Below, in pieces: positions 45,917-57,100 of a stretch of 64,000 nucleotides of DNA (the first letter of the stretch is position 1; every line of letters begins with the position of its first letter). The notes under the pieces were generated by a model. That model searched no databases. It was not told where the DNA came from and saw only the letters and a list, made by a program, of their open reading frames with translations. This DNA comes from JAISFI01 sp031553775 (GTDB taxonomy: Bacteria > Bacteroidota > Bacteroidia > Bacteroidales > Azobacteroidaceae). The stretch is taken from assembly GCA_031553775.1 (NCBI GenBank), contig JAVBLA010000014.1:1-64000 (forward strand), given 5' to 3'. Both the position numbers and the translations under genes were made by a program.

Positions 45917-48900
45917 TTATTCATCCAATACACCTCCCTGGTGCATACTTTTATATTGTTTAGGCGGTGCATTAAATTTTTTCTGGAACTCATTGTAGAA
46001 ATATGATTTATTCGTGATCCCGATCCTGTAAACGATTTCCTTCACCGACAAATTAGTTGAAATAAGAAGTTTTGCCGCATACGAAAACCTGAAATCCTTG
46101 ATAAACTCGGTAGGTGTCACATCGAGGATCCGCTTCAGCTGTCGGTAGAGGGCCCGGGTAGATATGCCCATTTTTTCGGCGACAAATTCTGCCCTCAAAT
46201 CTTCATTCGTTAGATTCTCTTTAACAATTGCCAGTACCTGGTCGGTAAACTCCTTGTCTTCCTGATGCAATAATTTTCCATGGGTAAATTCAAATACACT
46301 TTCAGCCGAATCATAATAGTTTTTGATTTCCTCTTTGTTTGCAAGAAAGCGGTGAACAATCGACACAAGCACTTCCGACGAAAACGGTTTAGCAATATAA
46401 GCATCTGCCCCGGCATCATAACCTTTTACATGGTCTCTATCTTCTACCCTGGCAGACAAAGCTATTACCGGTAAATGCTTATTGTATTTATTTTTCCGGA
46501 TCATATGGATAAACGAAAGTCCGTCAATTTCGGGCATCATGATATCCGTTATAACCAAATCCGGAGTTTGCTTTTTCATGATATTGAGGGCCTCCTGAGC
46601 ACTAAATGCTTTCAGGATCGTATAGTAGGGAGATAAGATATCGCCCACCATCTCAACAATTTCCTGGTTATCGTCTACTACCAGCACATATATTTCAGAA
46701 TTATCTTCTGTTTTGTTAAAATTCACTTCTTCCGGAATATCAGGTTTCTTCTCTATTACAGGTTTTTCTTCCGGCTCTTTGAACTGGCCTGTCAGGTCCG
46801 GCAATAGTACGGTAAACCGGACATATTCATTTACCTCGCTTTCCACACTGATTTCTCCCTGTAGAAGTTGGGTCATGCTCTGGCAAATAAACAGTCCTAA
46901 TCCATTACGCGCCGTCATTTGATTATTAGCATTCACATCGGCATTTTCCAGAATATGGTAGCGGTTGAAAACGGTTTTCAACTTATCCGGTTCTATACCC
47001 CTTCCGGTATTATAAACCTCTATTTTAAGCGATCCTTTTGTTATGGAAATATTTACCCTGATCGTTCCTCCTACTGGTGTATACTTAAACGCATTCGACA
47101 ACAGGTTCGATACGATTTTCTTAAAACTGGCCCGGTCGGTACTCCAGTACAAATCGTCAGGAACAGAAGCGATCAACTCTATACGGTTCTGCAATGCCAA
47201 CTCGGCATAAGATGTTAACAGATTATCCACCAGATGGGTGACAGAAACATTTTTCAGTGTATATGGATTAATCTCCGATTCCTCTATCTTTCTATAGTCC
47301 AGTATTTCCTGTATCAGTTCATTCAGGCTGATCACATTATTCTGCAGGATACCAAAATATTTTTTCAGACGGGAATTCACGTCTTTTCCTTCCTCTTTTT
47401 TGATCTGCTCCAGTGCCCCGTTGATCAGGGTAAGAGGTGTATATAATTCGTGTGTAACATTGGTAAAAAACCTCAGTTTGGATTCATAAAGTTTTTCTCT
47501 TTGCTCTTCCTTAATCCTCCTGGCAACTACAGATTGCTTCTGATGAAATTTCCAGCGAATATAATAAATGATAGACGAAATACACAAGATCATCAAAAGC
47601 AGGTAACTGACATATGCTATCGTAGAGAGATACCAGGGAGGCAAAATAATAATAGGTAGTGAAAATATTTTATTATCACCATTAACCACATCATTTTTAT
47701 ATTTCACTTTCAAAACATAATCTCCGGGAGGCAGATTGATAAAGTTAATTTTGTTCTCTTTCTGGAGAGACACCCAATGGGTATGGTAATTTTCCAATTG
47801 GTATGAATAATCATAATTATCTCCGTTGATATAATCCAATACGGCAAAAGCGATCTGAAATGTGTTTTTTCCGGCAGGCAGCTTCAGCTTTCTGAGATGA
47901 TCTTCATTGTGGTCGTACAAGGTCTGAACTTGTCCGAAGTGCGTAAAATCGGTAAATAAAAGCTTGGGTTCATACGCCGGCATTTCTTTCCCGTTCTTAG
48001 GTTCGATCCAGGTAAGCCCATTCACTCCTCCGAAAAACAGGCGGCCGGTAATTGGGCAACGCCAATAAGCATCATCGGAATATTCCACTACTCCGATCTG
48101 GGAAGATTTAACATTAAAGAATGAATCGTTCTGAGGATTATACTTTACTAATCCTTTATTGGTACTCAACCAGATAATTCCCATATTGTCTTCGAGAATT
48201 CCGTGAATCATATCATTGATGATATTATCATTGCGGTTGAATTGCTTAATTGCATTTTCCTTGTCCCTGAACATTTTAATCTGCGTCAGTCCTGAACTGG
48301 CCCCGATATACAATACGGAATCCTTATTCATATGCAGGGATATCACATCACCGATAGCCCGTATATCGGCTTTTGCCATCGAAACAAAATGATATTTTTT
48401 ATCATGTATATTCAGCCGGATCGTTCCGTACCCCCGGCGGCTTCCGATAAATATATACCCTTTGCCGTCATAAACCATGGAGTAATATTCATCGCTGATA
48501 TCATTACCGTCTTTTTGAAAAGTATAACTATTCTTTCGTTTGATCCGGTAAGGTTTTTTCGTTTTATCGATGGTCACTTCATAAAGACCTTTGGAAGAAA
48601 CCCACAGCGTAGAATCGTTAATTTCACAGAGGGTGTGTACATTCGTCAGCAAGGGGCCGATATCAGGATTGTCTTCCACTACATGGATCTGTTTATCCCG
48701 GTACGAATAATAAGAAATATTTCCATCGGTTCCGATCCATAAGTCATCGGTATTGAATTTACTCCTGATAAAACAATACACGGGATTTTCATACAAACCT
48801 TCATGTGTAACCAGGTGCTGGATATTGGCAGCTGGTATCCTACCGTTACTAAACTTGTCGTAATCTTTGATCCGTATAATCCCGTCTCCTTTTGTCCCGA

Positions 48901-49972
48901 TCCAAAGGGCATTTTCCGAATCGGTATAGAATGCGCGAATAGGTCTTTTAGCCGTAAAAGGAAGATTGCTCAGCAAAATATTTCCGAACTTATCTTTTTC
49001 GCTGTAGTATAATCCTACTCCCTGTCCGTCGGTACCTACCCAAAGCGCATCCTGGTATCGGTCGCGCATAAGCCCGAATATCCCTATTTCCATATTAACG
49101 AGTTCAGGCTGATCATGATTGGAGACATTAAACTTCACCAAACCACTATGCATGAACGCCATATATATTTCATTCTGGAAAAAACTCAGGGAAGAAATCA
49201 ACCCGTATTTACTAATAATTCCGGATATATTCCGGATAAGGATCTTATGTTGTTTTGAGTCGTCGTATACGAATAAATTCAGTTCCTGATCGATAAAGTA
49301 AATCTGATCCTTTTCATAAAATGCCTGGCGTATTTCCTTATCATGAAAGTCGATATCTTTTACAAACAGGGAATAATTTTTCTTCACCGGATCCGTTTCC
49401 ATGGTAACATATTGCAGGATCCCATTTTTCTTTACAAGACACAAACGGCCCTCCTTATCGAGAAATAAAGATTTCACATCTTCCCGGAATGTCCCTTTCA
49501 ACTGGATTTCCCTGAATTTTTTCTCCTGCACATCGTAATAAGAAATAACATGATCCCGGTTTATCAGCCAGGTATTTCCTTTACTGTCGTTTGTAATCAG
49601 ATCTACTTTTTTGTATTCCGGATACGATTCATCCACAACTCTTTCTTTCAGGTTGAACTTATTCAATCCCAGCTGGGTAGCTATCCACAGGTGGGAATCG
49701 TCACAGGAAATAATGTTGTGAATGGTATTTCCCGACAAAGAATGGGAATTGTCGGATTGAAAGCGAAATGTGATAACTTCTTTACCATTATATAAATTCA
49801 AGCCGTCGTACGTACCGAACCACATAAAACCGTATTTGTCCTGATGCATACACAGGACTGCACGGTTTGAAATCTGGTTATTGAGATTCTCCAGGTTATA
49901 CAGGGAATAAGAAGCCGATATTCCCCGGTAGACAAACAGACATATGAGCAGGAAAACAATCCGTTTTTTCAT
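45917..49972 (-). CDS. Hybrid two-component system sensor/regulator (HTCS)
   Basis: 1351 aa. Seen: signal peptide (about 1-21); periplasmic two-propeller region of reg_prop repeats with LWIGT/IWLST-type strands (about 22-715); Y_Y_Y domain (about 717-770); one transmembrane segment (about 777-800); histidine kinase domain with phospho-acceptor H in THELYTPLTLI (about 840); ATPase domain with NLLSNAFKYTP (about 957) and GLGLFICQ; receiver domain (about 1091-1200) with phospho-acceptor D in ITDIMMPEIDG; AraC-type DNA-binding domain (about 1250-1347). All catalytic motifs look intact. Known: HTCS proteins sense oligosaccharides in the periplasm and activate the local utilization locus. Inferred: controls this mannan locus. 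It begins 19 bp after the GH38 stop, so it is probably co-transcribed with GH38. The ligand is unknown. Confidence 0.95.
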   Translation of the reverse strand: MKKRIVFLLICLFVYRGISASYSLYNLENLNNQISNRAVLCMHQDKYGFMWFGTYDGLNLYNGKEVITFRFQSDNSHSLSGNTIHNIISCDDSHLWIATQLGLNKFNLKERVVDESYPEYKKVDLITNDSKGNTWLINRDHVISYYDVQEKKFREIQLKGTFREDVKSLFLDKEGRLCLVKKNGILQYVTMETDPVKKNYSLFVKDIDFHDKEIRQAFYEKDQIYFIDQELNLFVYDDSKQHKILIRNISGIISKYGLISSLSFFQNEIYMAFMHSGLVKFNVSNHDQPELVNMEIGIFGLMRDRYQDALWVGTDGQGVGLYYSEKDKFGNILLSNLPFTAKRPIRAFYTDSENALWIGTKGDGIIRIKDYDKFSNGRIPAANIQHLVTHEGLYENPVYCFIRSKFNTDDLWIGTDGNISYYSYRDKQIHVVEDNPDIGPLLTNVHTLCEINDSTLWVSSKGLYEVTIDKTKKPYRIKRKNSYTFQKDGNDISDEYYSMVYDGKGYIFIGSRRGYGTIRLNIHDKKYHFVSMAKADIRAIGDVISLHMNKDSVLYIGASSGLTQIKMFRDKENAIKQFNRNDNIINDMIHGILEDNMGIIWLSTNKGLVKYNPQNDSFFNVKSSQIGVVEYSDDAYWRCPITGRLFFGGVNGLTWIEPKNGKEMPAYEPKLLFTDFTHFGQVQTLYDHNEDHLRKLKLPAGKNTFQIAFAVLDYINGDNYDYSYQLENYHTHWVSLQKENKINFINLPPGDYVLKVKYKNDVVNGDNKIFSLPIIILPPWYLSTIAYVSYLLLMILCISSIIYYIRWKFHQKQSVVARRIKEEQREKLYESKLRFFTNVTHELYTPLTLINGALEQIKKEEGKDVNSRLKKYFGILQNNVISLNELIQEILDYRKIEESEINPYTLKNVSVTHLVDNLLTSYAELALQNRIELIASVPDDLYWSTDRASFKKIVSNLLSNAFKYTPVGGTIRVNISITKGSLKIEVYNTGRGIEPDKLKTVFNRYHILENADVNANNQMTARNGLGLFICQSMTQLLQGEISVESEVNEYVRFTVLLPDLTGQFKEPEEKPVIEKKPDIPEEVNFNKTEDNSEIYVLVVDDNQEIVEMVGDILSPYYTILKAFSAQEALNIMKKQTPDLVITDIMMPEIDGLSFIHMIRKNKYNKHLPVIALSARVEDRDHVKGYDAGADAYIAKPFSSEVLVSIVHRFLANKEEIKNYYDSAESVFEFTHGKLLHQEDKEFTDQVLAIVKENLTNEDLRAEFVAEKMGISTRALYRQLKRILDVTPTEFIKDFRFSYAAKLLISTNLSVKEIVYRIGITNKSYFYNEFQKKFNAPPKQYKSMHQGGVLDE

Positions 49973-49991
49973 CTGATCCCGATCGTTTTTT

Positions 49992-52900
49992 TTATTTACG
50001 AATAATCATTTTGTTCATTCCGGAATACCGGACCTTATTATTGCTAATTGCGGATATAACATAAAAATAAACCCCGTTGTTTACAGACTTACTATCCCAA
50101 TGTATTTCTGCCAAACCATTTTCAGGCATTAAAGAACGAAGCGAGCTATCAATCAACCTTCCCGAGCAATCATATATGCTTAAAATCGCTTCGGTTACAT
50201 CTTCAGGAACAACACATCGAATAGCTGTAGTCTGGCGCACCGGGTTCGGATAATTACCTATCACATAAAAATCAGACGCAGCGATCACCGGCATACCGAG
50301 CGGTGTCCGGTCTTCTTTTCCATATACGGCAAACTCCAGGATACGGGTAGTATTCCCGTTTTGTTCGCCTTTGTTGATTTGCAGGCGGACGCGGCTGGCA
50401 GTGAACGGGCTGACATTCCGGATCAGTTTATTCGTCGTATTACTTTCCACTACATCCACATCGACCCATTGTCCTTCCTCATACTTTTGCAGACGACATG
50501 CCGATGTTATATAATTGAAACTCTCCGTTCCTGCATTCATGATAAACCAACGGCAAATCTCAACCGGAGATTCAAAAGCAAGTTCCAGCCAGGGAGTACT
50601 GTTATTTGTGACACACCATTTGGTATTCAGATCATTATCTATTGCTTTATCCGGTCCTTCCGCACTTCCATTCTGGTGAGAAGCACTTACTGTTTTGGGT
50701 ATGAATTTTTTACTACAATCTCCCGGAATAAGTTCAACGCTTTTTTCAGGAAGGGAAACAATCACAGAAGCAGGAACGATATCGTCATTCTCATTATCCG
50801 ACAAAGATATAGCAAAGACATAAATATCCCTGTTATTGGGTAGGTCCAGTGTAGATACGATTCCGTCTACAGAAATGCAATATTTATACATATACATAAA
50901 ATTGTACGAATCGTTTTTCGTATCGCTTACATTGTGTCTGTGGGTAGCTGTAAACGCCACATTCTCGCGACGGTATTCCGTTCCCATGTTATATTCCGAT
51001 TCCCAGACTCCTACATTTCCGGCATAATAGGGGATCGAAAAAGAATGGCTGACTCCATCGACTACAAAATCGGCCTGAGAACCGGCTTCATTCTTGCTGG
51101 CAGCTAAAATGTAGATCTTTTTCACTCCGGAAACAGATGGGAGGGTAAGCGACCGGCCATCACAAGCTATCGCATTCCGGGCTCCATTGCTTCTGCTTCC
51201 GATCGTAAAATCGATTCCATCTGAAGAAATCACATCTGACAACAATTCTGCCGGATAGGCATATTTCACTCCCGATGTAGCATCATTCTTGCGGGATTCG
51301 GGACTCATCACATCTATATTATAACTTAATTCCAATTTAACGGACAACGGCAGAGCGGCACTAATAGCCGGTTCCGGTTCTACCAATTTAACGGCAAAGG
51401 TTTTAGGTTGGAATTTGCCTATATCGAATGATAAAACATTACCGTTAAAGGTAGCTGTTCCAACAGATTCTTCAATACCGTTGACTTCGCGGGCCGACAT
51501 AATCTGAGCCGGGAAGGAGATATTCACTCCAGTTTGCGCATTTCCTGTCAACTCATAAACGCGGACAATTATTTCATCAGACTCTTCGGCTTTTTTAAGC
51601 GCTTTGACCGATACCTTATTGGTATTCAAAGACAAAAATCCGGCCGATTTATCCAAACTTCCTTCATGTTTTGGTGCCTGGAAAGCGAATAAAGGCTGGT
51701 TCAGGCGGGAAGCCTCCCAGGGAGTCGATTCGTTCCAGGAATTCAAGTGCCGGTAAAACGAATAAGTAAATTGATGCAGACCCAAATCCTGGTCTTTATG
51801 GTAAGTATAATTGCTACTTACGGAAGGGGTATGAATCAACGTCAGACGCAGTATATTATTACTTGGCTTATCCCAACCATATTTACAATCGTTCAGGATA
51901 GAGACACCGAAAGTTCCGTCCTGATGCGTTTGATCTGCCCACTGGTGACCGGCAACTTCGTATAAATTGGAAGCGTTAGTTCCCCGTTCTATGGCTCCGA
52001 TCGACAAATCATAAGTCGTCTTCGGATTCGTGGCCCTCATAGGGAAAATAGCCTTGAGCATAGTCCCACGGGTTTGCCAGTTCACTTCATTAACAAAATC
52101 AATTCTATCACTGATCGCACTGTCTGTCAAACGGATATATTGTACAAAATCAGAGCCGTTTTTACTGCGGGTAATCCGGAGGCTGACGCGCAACGGGCCG
52201 TTTTCTGCAATTGAAATACTGATATTATCATCCACATAATCCGTAGGATTGGCATTCACATCATTCCACATGATTTCCCATGCAGGGAATGACGTGGAAC
52301 GATCATTGAACATCGCCAAACGGATAGAACCCGACAATAATTCTTTACTTTGTTTTTTATCATAAATAGAAGCTACATCGCCCCTGTTGTTTATCCCGAT
52401 CTGATAAGAGTCGTTTTCCAACAGATTATCGGTAATTTGTAAAGAAGATGTCAGATCTGCAGTTTCGTTCAGGCGGATCTCATAAACGGCATATCCCAGA
52501 GAGGGAACGATGGCCTTGAATATGAATGATAATTTTCCGGTTCCGGAATCATACCCCAACACCTGAGCCGGGGTTTCAAGTCCTGAAGCATCCAGCACTC
52601 TGATCCCTTCAGGTTTAGAAGGAACAGCAACCGAACATTCTACAATATCGGTACGGTTAATGGATAAGGGATTGTAAACAATTACGGGTATTCCATCCAT
52701 CCGTGTATCTATCTTTCGGCTGATGGATCCGGCCGCCTGAAGCAATGTTTTAGAAAGATTGGTATTCACTAATACTTCATCGTTGTACGAAAAATTATAG
52801 GCATTGGGAATCGAGGTACCCGTCAGGTCGTCATGAAACTGATGCCAGAGAAGGCGGGTCCACGAATCACGGATGATATCCGATGAATAAGACAACCCTC

Positions 52901-53939
52901 CCAGCCAATCAGCCCATACCGATGTTTTTTCAGTTGCATCGGCCAGCAATTCATTTTTCCGGTTCCAGTATTTCATAATTGCCTGGGAAGTATAACAACC
53001 CACACCATGAGTAGACATCGGCAATTCATTATCCCACACAAAATATTTGCTGTTACGGTTTTGAGCCAAATATTGGAATATTTCGTCCGGAGTTGCCATT
53101 TTCACAGTGACGGGACCATTTGAATCCATGCTTTTCTGGAGCCAGTAGGGGGTATTTTCAGTACTTGAGCTGTTATTATCCTGTAAACCGCCGCCGCGGT
53201 CGCCCCGGGGACCTACATAACGGAACGCTGCATAAACCCCATATTTGGAATACAGGGAATTAATGGTATTGAGCATATCCGTATCGTTCGACATATCTTT
53301 ATTATACTTTTCATGTTCATCGTAAGGTTCACCTTTAAATATAGCGTAAATTTCCGAGCCATCCACTCCCTTCCAGACACCGAAAGGCGCCAGGCTGTTG
53401 TAATCATAAGCAGATCCCCAGGCTAATTTAGCCGTATGAAAACCGGTTCCTCCACAATGTTTCACTAAAGTAGGCAGGGAATAAGGAAATCCGAAACAGT
53501 CGGGAAGCATCATGTCGCTTCCGCCCTTTCTTCCGAACTCTTTTTTATAATAGGTCTGCCCATACAGGAAATTCCGGATGATAGATTCGGCAGAAGGAAC
53601 CATCACATCGTTGGCATTGATACTTCCTCCACTGATATTCCAGCGTCCGCTGGCTATATATGTTTTTAATTTTTCATATTCGGTGGGATAATATTCTTTC
53701 ATCCACATGTAATGTATAGCCGATTCAAAGTTAAACTGAAATTTCGAATACTTTTCGAACAAAGAAAAGTTCTGGTTCATGGTATTCAGTATATATTGGT
53801 CGATGGTTGTTTTCACATCCCAGTTCCATTGAGTATCCAAATGAGAATCAGATAAAAAAAAGAGGTTCTTCTCCTGGGAGTGAACCAGAATAAACTGACA
53901 AAGGCAAAAAACAAATACAAGGATTTTTTTCCGCATCAT
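49992..53939 (-). CDS. GH38 alpha-mannosidase with discoidin domain, T9SS-secreted
   Basis: 1315 aa; the first two codons are both ATG. Seen: signal peptide (about 1-21); GH38 catalytic region with zinc-site HLDTQW (about 33), nucleophile aspartate in LPDCFGFPYSLP (about 150), and the conserved HQFHDDLTGTSI (about 365-378); the GH38 C-terminal beta-domains (to about 850); a beta-rich region; a discoidin-like domain (about 1083-1213) with KWCVTNNSTPWLEL; T9SS sorting domain with NYPNPVRQT (about 1235-1315). Known: GH38 enzymes are retaining zinc-dependent alpha-mannosidases. Inferred: extracellular trimming of mannose side chains. First gene before the HTCS and divergent from the GH2 operon. 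Secretion by T9SS is unusual for an exo-mannosidase in such loci, where exo-enzymes are usually periplasmic. Confidence 0.9.
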   Translation of the reverse strand: MMRKKILVFVFCLCQFILVHSQEKNLFFLSDSHLDTQWNWDVKTTIDQYILNTMNQNFSLFEKYSKFQFNFESAIHYMWMKEYYPTEYEKLKTYIASGRWNISGGSINANDVMVPSAESIIRNFLYGQTYYKKEFGRKGGSDMMLPDCFGFPYSLPTLVKHCGGTGFHTAKLAWGSAYDYNSLAPFGVWKGVDGSEIYAIFKGEPYDEHEKYNKDMSNDTDMLNTINSLYSKYGVYAAFRYVGPRGDRGGGLQDNNSSSTENTPYWLQKSMDSNGPVTVKMATPDEIFQYLAQNRNSKYFVWDNELPMSTHGVGCYTSQAIMKYWNRKNELLADATEKTSVWADWLGGLSYSSDIIRDSWTRLLWHQFHDDLTGTSIPNAYNFSYNDEVLVNTNLSKTLLQAAGSISRKIDTRMDGIPVIVYNPLSINRTDIVECSVAVPSKPEGIRVLDASGLETPAQVLGYDSGTGKLSFIFKAIVPSLGYAVYEIRLNETADLTSSLQITDNLLENDSYQIGINNRGDVASIYDKKQSKELLSGSIRLAMFNDRSTSFPAWEIMWNDVNANPTDYVDDNISISIAENGPLRVSLRITRSKNGSDFVQYIRLTDSAISDRIDFVNEVNWQTRGTMLKAIFPMRATNPKTTYDLSIGAIERGTNASNLYEVAGHQWADQTHQDGTFGVSILNDCKYGWDKPSNNILRLTLIHTPSVSSNYTYHKDQDLGLHQFTYSFYRHLNSWNESTPWEASRLNQPLFAFQAPKHEGSLDKSAGFLSLNTNKVSVKALKKAEESDEIIVRVYELTGNAQTGVNISFPAQIMSAREVNGIEESVGTATFNGNVLSFDIGKFQPKTFAVKLVEPEPAISAALPLSVKLELSYNIDVMSPESRKNDATSGVKYAYPAELLSDVISSDGIDFTIGSRSNGARNAIACDGRSLTLPSVSGVKKIYILAASKNEAGSQADFVVDGVSHSFSIPYYAGNVGVWESEYNMGTEYRRENVAFTATHRHNVSDTKNDSYNFMYMYKYCISVDGIVSTLDLPNNRDIYVFAISLSDNENDDIVPASVIVSLPEKSVELIPGDCSKKFIPKTVSASHQNGSAEGPDKAIDNDLNTKWCVTNNSTPWLELAFESPVEICRWFIMNAGTESFNYITSACRLQKYEEGQWVDVDVVESNTTNKLIRNVSPFTASRVRLQINKGEQNGNTTRILEFAVYGKEDRTPLGMPVIAASDFYVIGNYPNPVRQTTAIRCVVPEDVTEAILSIYDCSGRLIDSSLRSLMPENGLAEIHWDSKSVNNGVYFYVISAISNNKVRYSGMNKMIIRK

Positions 53940-53989
53940 GGTATTATTTTAGTTAATCATTAATCAATAAAAAATCGCATGAAAGTAAT

Positions 53990-54067
53990 AAAAGGGACTT
54001 ATTTATACAATAGGAAAATCGGGATCTGTCCAAATTAAAGACTAATTAGGCAAAACAGGTCCCTTTT
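53990..54067. promoter_or_regulatory. Inverted repeat in the GH38/GH2 divergent intergenic region
   Basis: AAAAGGGAC (53990-53998) and GTCCCTTTT (54059-54067) form a perfect nine-bp inverted repeat with a 60-bp spacer, in the 209-bp region between the divergent starts. The arms could be a paired operator or the base of a long stem. The spacing suits looping or binding by a dimeric regulator, but this is inference. Confidence 0.4.
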
Positions 54068-54116
54068 TTAATACTTTTCTGTCCGGAATAGAATATCAGG
54101 GCTCATTCTTTTTACG

Positions 54117-54124
54117 TAATTTTG
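54117..54124 (+). promoter_or_regulatory. Candidate -7 box TAATTTTG of the GH2 operon
   Basis: An exact TAnnTTTG match ends 24 bp before the GH2 start, implying a leader of about 18 bases. No TTTG lies at the expected -33 distance, so an activator may be needed. Confidence 0.5.
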
Positions 54125-54148
54125 TCCAAATACTTTTAATAAAATATC

Positions 54149-57100
54149 ATGAAAAGAAATTTTCTGTTTGCCGTTGGCATTTGGATGATTATTACCGGCA
54201 TCAACACGCAGGTAATTGCACAAACATTCCCTATTATACTGGAAGCCGAAAATGCGACTATTACAGGCAGCGGACCTGTAGTCAGTACCAATAGCAGTTG
54301 GCCTGCAGGAGAAAAATATGTAGAAAATATCAGGTATGGCTCTTCTCTCCAATATACTAATGTACAAATAAATAAAACCGGAGTGTATAAATTCGAAATC
54401 CGGTACCTTACAGGAGATACCAACCGGCCCATGAGTGTAACGGTAAACAATTATGATCCGGTAACGGTAAATTTCACGGAGACAACAGCCTCCTGGAACA
54501 ATCCTCCGACTAAAACAGCTGTCGTTTACCTTCATTTTGACAAAGGGGCCAATAAGATCACAATTAAACCCCTCAAAGATTACGGTCCGAACATAGACAA
54601 GTTCGTGATCAATCTTTCGGATCTGGCAGTAGAAGAGAATGTATATCCTTCCGATTTTACAGATGAAGCAGACATTACCGTGTCTGATCCGAATGAAACT
54701 TCGGTGTATGTATCCGATAATAATTACAATACGGTCTATACGGTAATTGGAAAAACATCAGCAACCGTTACGGTCGACTGCAAACGTCCTCTTCTCCTGA
54801 CAGGATATCTGTTATCTGCAGGTAAAAATAATACAGAAGACGTAACAAGTTGGATATTGGAATCTTCCACAGATAAACAACAATGGAGTACCGTCACATC
54901 TACTTCCATTGTAGCAAACACTTATTCTTCCACATTCCATATAACGCGCAATACAACAAACGCAGAAGCCTCTGCAGCTCGTTATTACAAGCTGACCGCA
55001 TACGGAAAAACCGATACAAGAATCGGTGAGCTGCAATTATTCGGCATTCCTTTCTCTTCTGACGGAAAAACTTTTTCACCGGATCTGATGTCACAAGTCA
55101 ACATAAATACAAATACCGGCGCACGACCGGAAGGATCGGAAGGAAACTCCTTTATCCATTTGTTTGACCGGGAAATTTCTACAAAGTATTACGGACAATC
55201 TTCATCAACATTCATGGTTACGGCAGAAAACGATTATCCTAAATCATTGGAATACTACACATTGACATCTTGTGCAGACTCTCCTGACAGAGACCCGAAA
55301 TCATGGATGGTGGAAGGATATAGCGATGGTGCCTGGGAAACAGTCCACCAGGTACAGGATTTCGTATTTCCTTGTCGTCTGGCGGAAATGAAATTCACTA
55401 TAAATAATCCCAAAAGCTATGGCTACCAGGCCTTTCGTTTAAGGATGAAAGCGACAAACGGAAGTTCCAATTTCCAACTTTTGCAATGGCAGTTATCCGG
55501 AAAAGATAAAGAACCGGGTATCACCTCCAAGCTTCACTGGAGCAAGAAAAAATCGTCGATTACCACGCCCTGGTACGATACTATCGACCCTGATAATGTT
55601 CTTCCGGAATATCCCCGTCCGCAAATGGTTCGTAACAATTGGTTGAACCTGAATGGCATCTGGGATTTCACAGAAAGTATCGGAATGGGAAGATACCGCT
55701 ACAACCAGGTCTTCGACAGGGAAGTATTGGTTCCGTTTCCTATTGAGTCGGCGCTGTCCGGACTGATGCTGGCCGACCACCAGGAACGCCCCAACAAAAC
55801 CTATCTGTACAGAAAATATTTTACAGTCCCGGCTACAATGAAAGACCAGAGGGTACTGCTTCATTTCGGAGCCGTCGACTGGAAATGCGAAGTATATGTA
55901 AACGGGCAGACAGTAGGTTCTCATGAAGGCGGATACGATCCCTTCAGCTTTGATATTACTTCCGCCCTGATTCCGGATAAAGAACAGGAAATCCAGGTGC
56001 AGTTCACCGACCCGGGTGATGCAGGGGGACAACCCGTCGGAAAACAAAAAATCAATTTCGGGGGCATTTTTTATACTCCTTCTTCAGGAATATGGCAAAC
56101 CGTATGGATTGAAGGAGTCAATAACCAATATATCAAGGACTTTATCATCACCCCAAATGTAGACAAAAGCCAGGTAACTCTGAATGTAAAAGGAGAAAAC
56201 GCGGAAAACGCCTTGCTAACAGTACGCATCTATGACAAGGGAAATCAAGTGGCAGAAACAGAAGGAGGATTAAACAGCAACATCAATCTGACAATTTCTA
56301 ATCCTAAACTCTGGAGTCCGGATTCTCCGTTCCTGTACGATGTGGAATTAGAACTAAAAGTTGCCGGACAAACTGCCGACCTGGTCAAAAGCTATTTCGG
56401 CATGCGGAAAGTCAGCCTGGGAGTAGTAGACGGGAAAGCCTGCTTCATGCTGAATAATCAGCCTGTATTCATGCAAGGACCACTGGACCAGGGTTTTTGG
56501 CCCGACGGACTGCATACAGCTCCAAGCGATGAAGCTCTGATATACGATATCGAGCAAACCAAATCATTCGGGTTCAATATGACCCGTAAGCACATCAAAA
56601 TAGAACCTGCGCGGTGGTACTACCATTGTGACCGCCTGGGACTGATGGTCTGGCAGGATATGGTCAATGCCGGGTCTGACCAGAACCTCCTGGGTGACGA
56701 TAACTGGGTGAAAAGCAATTTTATCCGGGAAGCCCAACTGGTTGTCGATAACCTGAAAAATTACCCGAGCATCGTTTCATGGGTAGTATTCAATGAAGGA
56801 TTCGGACAGTATGCAAGTTCCGATGCACATACTCGCAATGCATACAATGCCGTACGCAACCTCGACCAGACACGGATCATTAATTCCGCCAGCGGATGGG
56901 TGATCTTTAACGATATCGGCCAGGTAGCCGATATGCACAGCTACCCGAGACCAGGCATGTTCTCCAATCCCGTTTCCAACCGGATATCTGTATGCGGAGA
57001 ATACGGAGGTATCACTCTGGTAGTCAAAGATCATGTGTGGAAAAACAGCGGAATGGTCTACGTTTCGGTAGAGAACGGAGAAGAACTGAAAAAACTGTTT

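Noticed and set aside
55493..56047. Minus-strand 184-codon ORF opposite GH2
   Set aside because: Antisense to conserved GH2 sequence with no signal, domain or start context of its own.
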